Origin: Planctomyces sp. SH-PL14
GTDB taxonomy: Bacteria > Planctomycetota > Planctomycetia > Planctomycetales > Planctomycetaceae
DNA: 64,000 nt
Assembly (NCBI RefSeq): GCF_001610835.1
Contig: NZ_CP011270.1
Coordinates: 3,304,001 to 3,368,000 of the forward strand
Direction: 5' to 3'
Shown: in pieces, positions 60,789 through 64,000 of the stretch
How positions within the stretch are numbered: position 1 is the first letter of the stretch
Layout of the letters: each line of letters starts with the position of its first letter
Program-made: the position numbers and the translations under genes
The notes under the pieces: generated by a model
Seen by the model: only the letters and a program-made list of their open reading frames with translations
Databases searched by the model: none
What the model was told of the DNA's origin: nothing

Positions 60789-60905
60789 GAAGGGGACGAC
60801 GGTCCAGGGACTAGGGTCCAGGGACCTCAAGCGAGTTTACGTCCCCAAGCTCTCTACCTTCCGCCTTCAGCCTTACGCCTTCCGTCTCACGCACCACCGA
60901 CTACC

Positions 60906-62102
60906 ATGCTCAATCTCAGTCCTGCCAGCCGGATGGTCCTCCTCGCCCTGGCGGCGCTCGCCGTGGTGGTGCTCGTCGGGCGTCTGTTCGTGAAGTGGAT
61001 CCGTTCGCGCCCGGCCCGGCCCGGCAAGGCGGCCCGCAGCAAGGCCGCGGCGCCGATCGCCGGCACGATCACGCCGGAGGCCCGGCAGCCGGTGGCGGCC
61101 AAGAGCGAGGAGGGGCCCGCCGCCCCCGCCTCTCCGTTCACCGTCCCGTTCTCCGCTCCCAAACCTGCCGCTCCGAAGGGGGCCGCCGCGCCGGCGCGGG
61201 TGGCGAAGGGGTTCCCGGAACCTCCGCCGTACAACCCGGACAACGCCTCGCTGCCGCTCGACTTTGCCGAGTTCCCGGACGCGGACGTGAGCGACTATCG
61301 CTACGGCTCGATGACGCCGGTCCTGGCGGCCATGCTGCCGGAGTCGGATGAACGCCGCCGGAACGCCACCCGGTTGCTCCGCAACGCGGGAGAATACAAC
61401 CGGCACGCCTGGCACAACTTTGCCGCGGCCCGCTATCTGGGGATCATCCTGCCGATCCTGTTCTTCGGCGTGATGCTCCTGGTGGTGCCGGAGCGGCTCG
61501 AAGGGCTGATGATGGCGGGGCTCGTGGTCGGCCCGCTCCTGGGCTGGTCGCTGCCGACGCTGATGCTGCAGAGCAAGGCGACGTCCCGCCTGTCCGAGAT
61601 CGCCCAGGGGATTCCGGACATGCTGGACATCCTCAACATGTGCGTGAGCCAGGGGATGACGGTTCCGACGTCGCTTGGCCGCGTCGGCCGCGACCTGGCG
61701 CCGGTTTATCCCGCGCTGTCGAAGGAGCTGAAGATCGTCACCGAGCAGGCGCGGGTCGGGACGCTGAACCAGGCGCTGGCCGGGTTCAGTCACCGTTGCG
61801 ACCTTCCGGAAGTCCACTCGTTCACGTCGCTGTTGATGCAGACGGAGAAGATGGGGACGAGCATGTCGAGCGCGCTGACGGAGTACAGCGACAACATGCG
61901 TGAGACGGTGAAGCAGCGGGCGGACGAGAAGTCGAACTCGGCGTCGTTCAAGCTGTTGTTTCCGACGGTGTTGTGCCTGATGCCGGCGGTGTTCTTGCTG
62001 TTGCTGGGGCCGGCGATTGTGGAGTTGTCGAACTTCTTCAATCGCGGTGGTTCGGACATCTTGAATACGGGTGGCCGCGCAGTTCAGCAGTCGCGCCGCT
62101 AA
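60906..62102 (+). CDS. tadC: Flp pilus membrane platform protein TadC
   Basis: The 398-residue product has a membrane helix near 8-28, an Ala/Pro/Lys-rich cytoplasmic linker (about 30-125), a second helix pair (about 178-220), a T2SSF domain (IPDMLDILNMCVSQGMTVPTSLGRVGRDL ... ALAGFSHRCDLPEVHSFTSLLMQTEKMGTSMSSAL) and a last helix (LCLMPAVFLLLLGPAIVELS). It pairs with TadB. The linker is longer than usual. It is the last tad gene; repeat copy J follows within 16 bases. Confidence 0.93.
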   Translation: MLNLSPASRMVLLALAALAVVVLVGRLFVKWIRSRPARPGKAARSKAAAPIAGTITPEARQPVAAKSEEGPAAPASPFTVPFSAPKPAAPKGAAAPARVAKGFPEPPPYNPDNASLPLDFAEFPDADVSDYRYGSMTPVLAAMLPESDERRRNATRLLRNAGEYNRHAWHNFAAARYLGIILPILFFGVMLLVVPERLEGLMMAGLVVGPLLGWSLPTLMLQSKATSRLSEIAQGIPDMLDILNMCVSQGMTVPTSLGRVGRDLAPVYPALSKELKIVTEQARVGTLNQALAGFSHRCDLPEVHSFTSLLMQTEKMGTSMSSALTEYSDNMRETVKQRADEKSNSASFKLLFPTVLCLMPAVFLLLLGPAIVELSNFFNRGGSDILNTGGRAVQQSRR

Positions 62103-62117
62103 ACCTCGTCGACCAAA

Positions 62118-62430
62118 CCGGGTCCAGGGGCACCCTGGTGGGGGGATGCAAGGGGGGCAACGCCCCTCTTGCCCGCCGGAGGCCCTCTCGTCGAGAGATG
62201 CCTGAAGGAGATCGTGTCCAAGCGCGGGGGACGTGTCGGATGCTCCCTCACCAACCCGCGGGGACTTCTTAGCGAGCAGTCAGGTCGAAACGCCGGTCCC
62301 ACAAAGGGGATGTCCGTTGCTTTCCACGGTTCCTCATGGAAGCGCCTCCGGCGGCAAGGGGTGACCCCCTTGACCCCGGCTGCCGTCGCACGTTGGGTTT
62401 GACGTCGCAACGTCGTGCCGGCAAGGACAC
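62118..62430 (+). repeat. Intergenic palindromic repeat, copy J (forward)
   Basis: The copy starts 16 bases after the tadC stop. The first hairpin is CCAGGGGCACCCTGG as in copy A. The GTGTCC/GGACAC hairpin is damaged here (GCGGGGGACG). It keeps AAGGAG, ACGGTTCCTCA, GCCTCCGGCGGC and the CGTGCCGGCAAG tail. Confidence 0.92.
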
Positions 62431-62530
62431 GCATCGAGCCAGCAGAACGGCCGCCCGACTTGCATCACCACGGCCTCCCCGGAAGACTCGCCCAAAGAGA
62501 CGAGCTCCAATTCTTCGGGAGGAACAGGCA

Positions 62531-63058
62531 ATGGCGGGCACAACGTGGCGGACAGGACTCGGCTGGGGACTCGGACTCCTGATCCTCTCCATCGCCTGGG
62601 GGGCCGAGCCGGACAAGCCAGCCGGCGCGACCTACACCGACAACGACTACGGCTTCTCACTCGCCCTTCCCAAGTTCGAAGGACGCGGCCAGCAGACCGA
62701 ACTGCTCATGTCCTACCACGCGGCCGCAGTCGACGGATTCTCCTCCAACCTCAACATCCAGGCCCAGAAGGGGAAGTTCACCCGCGACCAGTACCGGGCC
62801 CTCTCCGAAGGCCAGATGAAACAGGTCGGCTTCACCATCCATTCGACGGAAGAACTCCAGGTCTCTTCGGCCGACGCCCTGCTCCTGGACTACGAGGGCA
62901 AACTCCAGGAGACCCCCTTGCACTGGCTGGCGCTCGCCGTCATCCGCGACGACCACGTGCTGCTCGTCAGCTGCACGGCAATGGAATCGCAATTCCCAAT
63001 GGTGAAGGAGCAGTTTCTGAACAGCCTCAAGACCTTCAAGCTGACACCCGCCCGCTGA
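62531..63058 (+). CDS. Secreted PsbP/DcrB-like protein, hypothetical
   Basis: The 175-residue product starts at ATG 62531 after GGGAGGA. A Sec signal peptide ends near AWGAEP. The mature part begins with TYTDNDYGFSLALPKFEG, a pattern seen in PsbP-like and DcrB-like domains, and ends with VKEQFLNSLKTFKL, the usual closing helix of that fold. Such domains occur in small periplasmic or lipoproteins of unknown job. No lipobox cysteine is present. It stands alone between repeat copy J and the DUF1549-class gene. Confidence 0.65.
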   Translation: MAGTTWRTGLGWGLGLLILSIAWGAEPDKPAGATYTDNDYGFSLALPKFEGRGQQTELLMSYHAAAVDGFSSNLNIQAQKGKFTRDQYRALSEGQMKQVGFTIHSTEELQVSSADALLLDYEGKLQETPLHWLALAVIRDDHVLLVSCTAMESQFPMVKEQFLNSLKTFKLTPAR

Positions 63059-63236
63059 CGTCCGATCCGCCCGGGCCGGCGAACGACTCCGACTGTTCCG
63101 TCCGGGCCACCCGGAGGACGGCCGAGGAGCACCGCGAAGCTCGGCCCCGAGCGAATGACGAGAGATTGCATCGCATCAACGTCGATTGATACAGTGATCC
63201 GATTGGGTTTCTCCATCGAGCGCTCGGCGGAGTTTC

Positions 63237-64000
63237 ATGGGCGGCATCACATCGGTCCGGCTGCGGTCACAGGGTCTCGTTGCGCTGGCAACCGGGGCCT
63301 GGCTTCTCCTTTTGGCGGCGCCCGGCCTGTCCGCCGACCCGCTGCGGGTCTCTCCTGACTCAATCACGTTCCAGGACGCCTACGCCCGCCGGCAACTGCT
63401 CATCGAGCAGGGGAACCAGGACGTCACGCGCCGCGCGGAGTACCGCAGCGCCGATCCGGCGATCGCGGAAGTCGATGCGGCCGGCTACGTGCTGCCGCGA
63501 CGCGTCGGTGAAACGACCATCACGGCGTCGAGCGACGGAGTCTCGGCGACAGTTCCGGTCAAAGTCACGGCTCTCAACGCCGATCGGCGGATCGACTTCG
63601 CCACCGAGATCGAACCGCTGCTGACCCGCTACAGCTGCAACTCCGGCGGCTGCCACGGCAAGGCGAGCGGCCAGAACGGGTTCCGGCTCTCGCTCTTCGG
63701 GTTCGACCCGGAATTTGACTACCGGGCCCTCGCCTCCGAGGCCCGCGGACGACGGATCTCCGCCACCGCCCCCGAGCGAAGCCTGCTCCTCTCCAAGGCG
63801 ACGGCCCAGGTCCCCCACGGCGGAGGGCGGCGGATCGAGCCCGGGAGCGAGCCGCACCAGGTTCTGCTGGCCTGGATCCGGTCCGGAGCTCCGCAGTCCG
63901 CCCCGGACGTTCCGCGTGTCGTCCGCGTCGTGATCGAACCGGCCGAGCGGATCTTCGCTCCCGGCGGCACGCAGCAGCTCCGGGTCACGGCCCGCTACAG
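63237..64000 (+). CDS. Planctomycete cytochrome/BIG2 protein, N-terminal part (runs off the window)
   Basis: The frame opens at ATG 63237 (MGGITSVRLRSQG) and has no stop before the window ends. A signal peptide ends near PGLSADP. A BIG2-like domain follows (about 30-118, ending SATVPVKVTALNA), then the haem-like CNSGGCHGKASGQNGFRLSLFGFDP (CX4CH, about 138-162), RRISATAPERSLLLSKAT and VPHGGGRRIEPGSE. The last bases begin another Ig-like segment. This is the same design as the N-terminus of the 12371-10119 gene, so DUF1549 and DUF1553 domains are expected just beyond the window. Confidence 0.88.
   Translation, partial: MGGITSVRLRSQGLVALATGAWLLLLAAPGLSADPLRVSPDSITFQDAYARRQLLIEQGNQDVTRRAEYRSADPAIAEVDAAGYVLPRRVGETTITASSDGVSATVPVKVTALNADRRIDFATEIEPLLTRYSCNSGGCHGKASGQNGFRLSLFGFDPEFDYRALASEARGRRISATAPERSLLLSKATAQVPHGGGRRIEPGSEPHQVLLAWIRSGAPQSAPDVPRVVRVVIEPAERIFAPGGTQQLRVTARY

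Noticed and set aside
1433-62430. CRISPR array interpretation of the repeats
   Set aside because: The copies are kilobases apart, about 310-330 bases long and in both orientations; there are no spacers or cas genes.

Overview
The window looks like a chromosomal stretch of a high-GC planctomycete (order Planctomycetales). The evidence is the density of families typical of that phylum: three DUF1501 proteins, two planctomycete cytochrome/DUF1549-type proteins, a PVC-type dehydrogenase with a c-type haem domain, a Ser/Thr kinase fused to a WD40 propeller, a PQQ-like propeller protein, and many Tat or Sec leaders. Genus cannot be fixed from the sequence alone.

Layout. 84-5919: a DoxX-like membrane protein, a translationally coupled membrane trio with a CPBP protease, and a secreted protein with an HExxHxxGxxH motif. 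6284-15882: a minus-strand DUF1549/DUF1553 - PPC-like - DUF1501 operon, divergent from two plus-strand DUF1501 genes. 16425-17828: PQQ-like propeller. 17988-23228: a translation island holding nine tRNA or tRNA-like genes, a divergent EF-Tu paralogue, an unrecognised 266-aa protein, an HNH nuclease and a SEC-C motif protein, with large inverted repeats between the tRNAs. 23316-26049: NfeD-like, glyoxalase, SDR and MotA/ExbB-like genes. 26105-35550: PVC dehydrogenase, NAD kinase, sugar isomerase-like protein, MoxR-like AAA ATPase, GNAT, a secreted lectin-fold protein and YidD. 35781-39403: GlnD and TerC. 40833-42710: a MarR - pirin - DoxX cluster with matching operator-like sites and an internal terminator. 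42720-43248: a ParE-type toxin/antitoxin pair. 43437-54214: M48 protease, TPR protein, a glycosyltransferase-sulfotransferase fusion next to a 66-residue Tat-leader peptide, a hypothetical protein, and a kinase-WD40 protein. 54738-62102: a tad/Flp pilus operon (cpaA, tadE, cpaB, tadG, cpaF, tadB, tadC). 62531-64000: a secreted protein and the start of a second DUF1549-class protein.

The most striking unexplained signal is a family of about 310-330-bp intergenic repeats: ten full copies in 64 kb, five in each orientation, plus one fold-back remnant. Every copy lies between genes. The ends are near-perfect inverted repeats, and the body carries an ordered series of hairpins whose stems vary in a compensatory way. 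No transposase is visible in the window. The elements could be non-autonomous mobile repeats or structured RNA/regulatory modules. The second unusual object is the tRNA-EF-Tu-HNH island. All functional calls come from reading the sequence; no database search was run.
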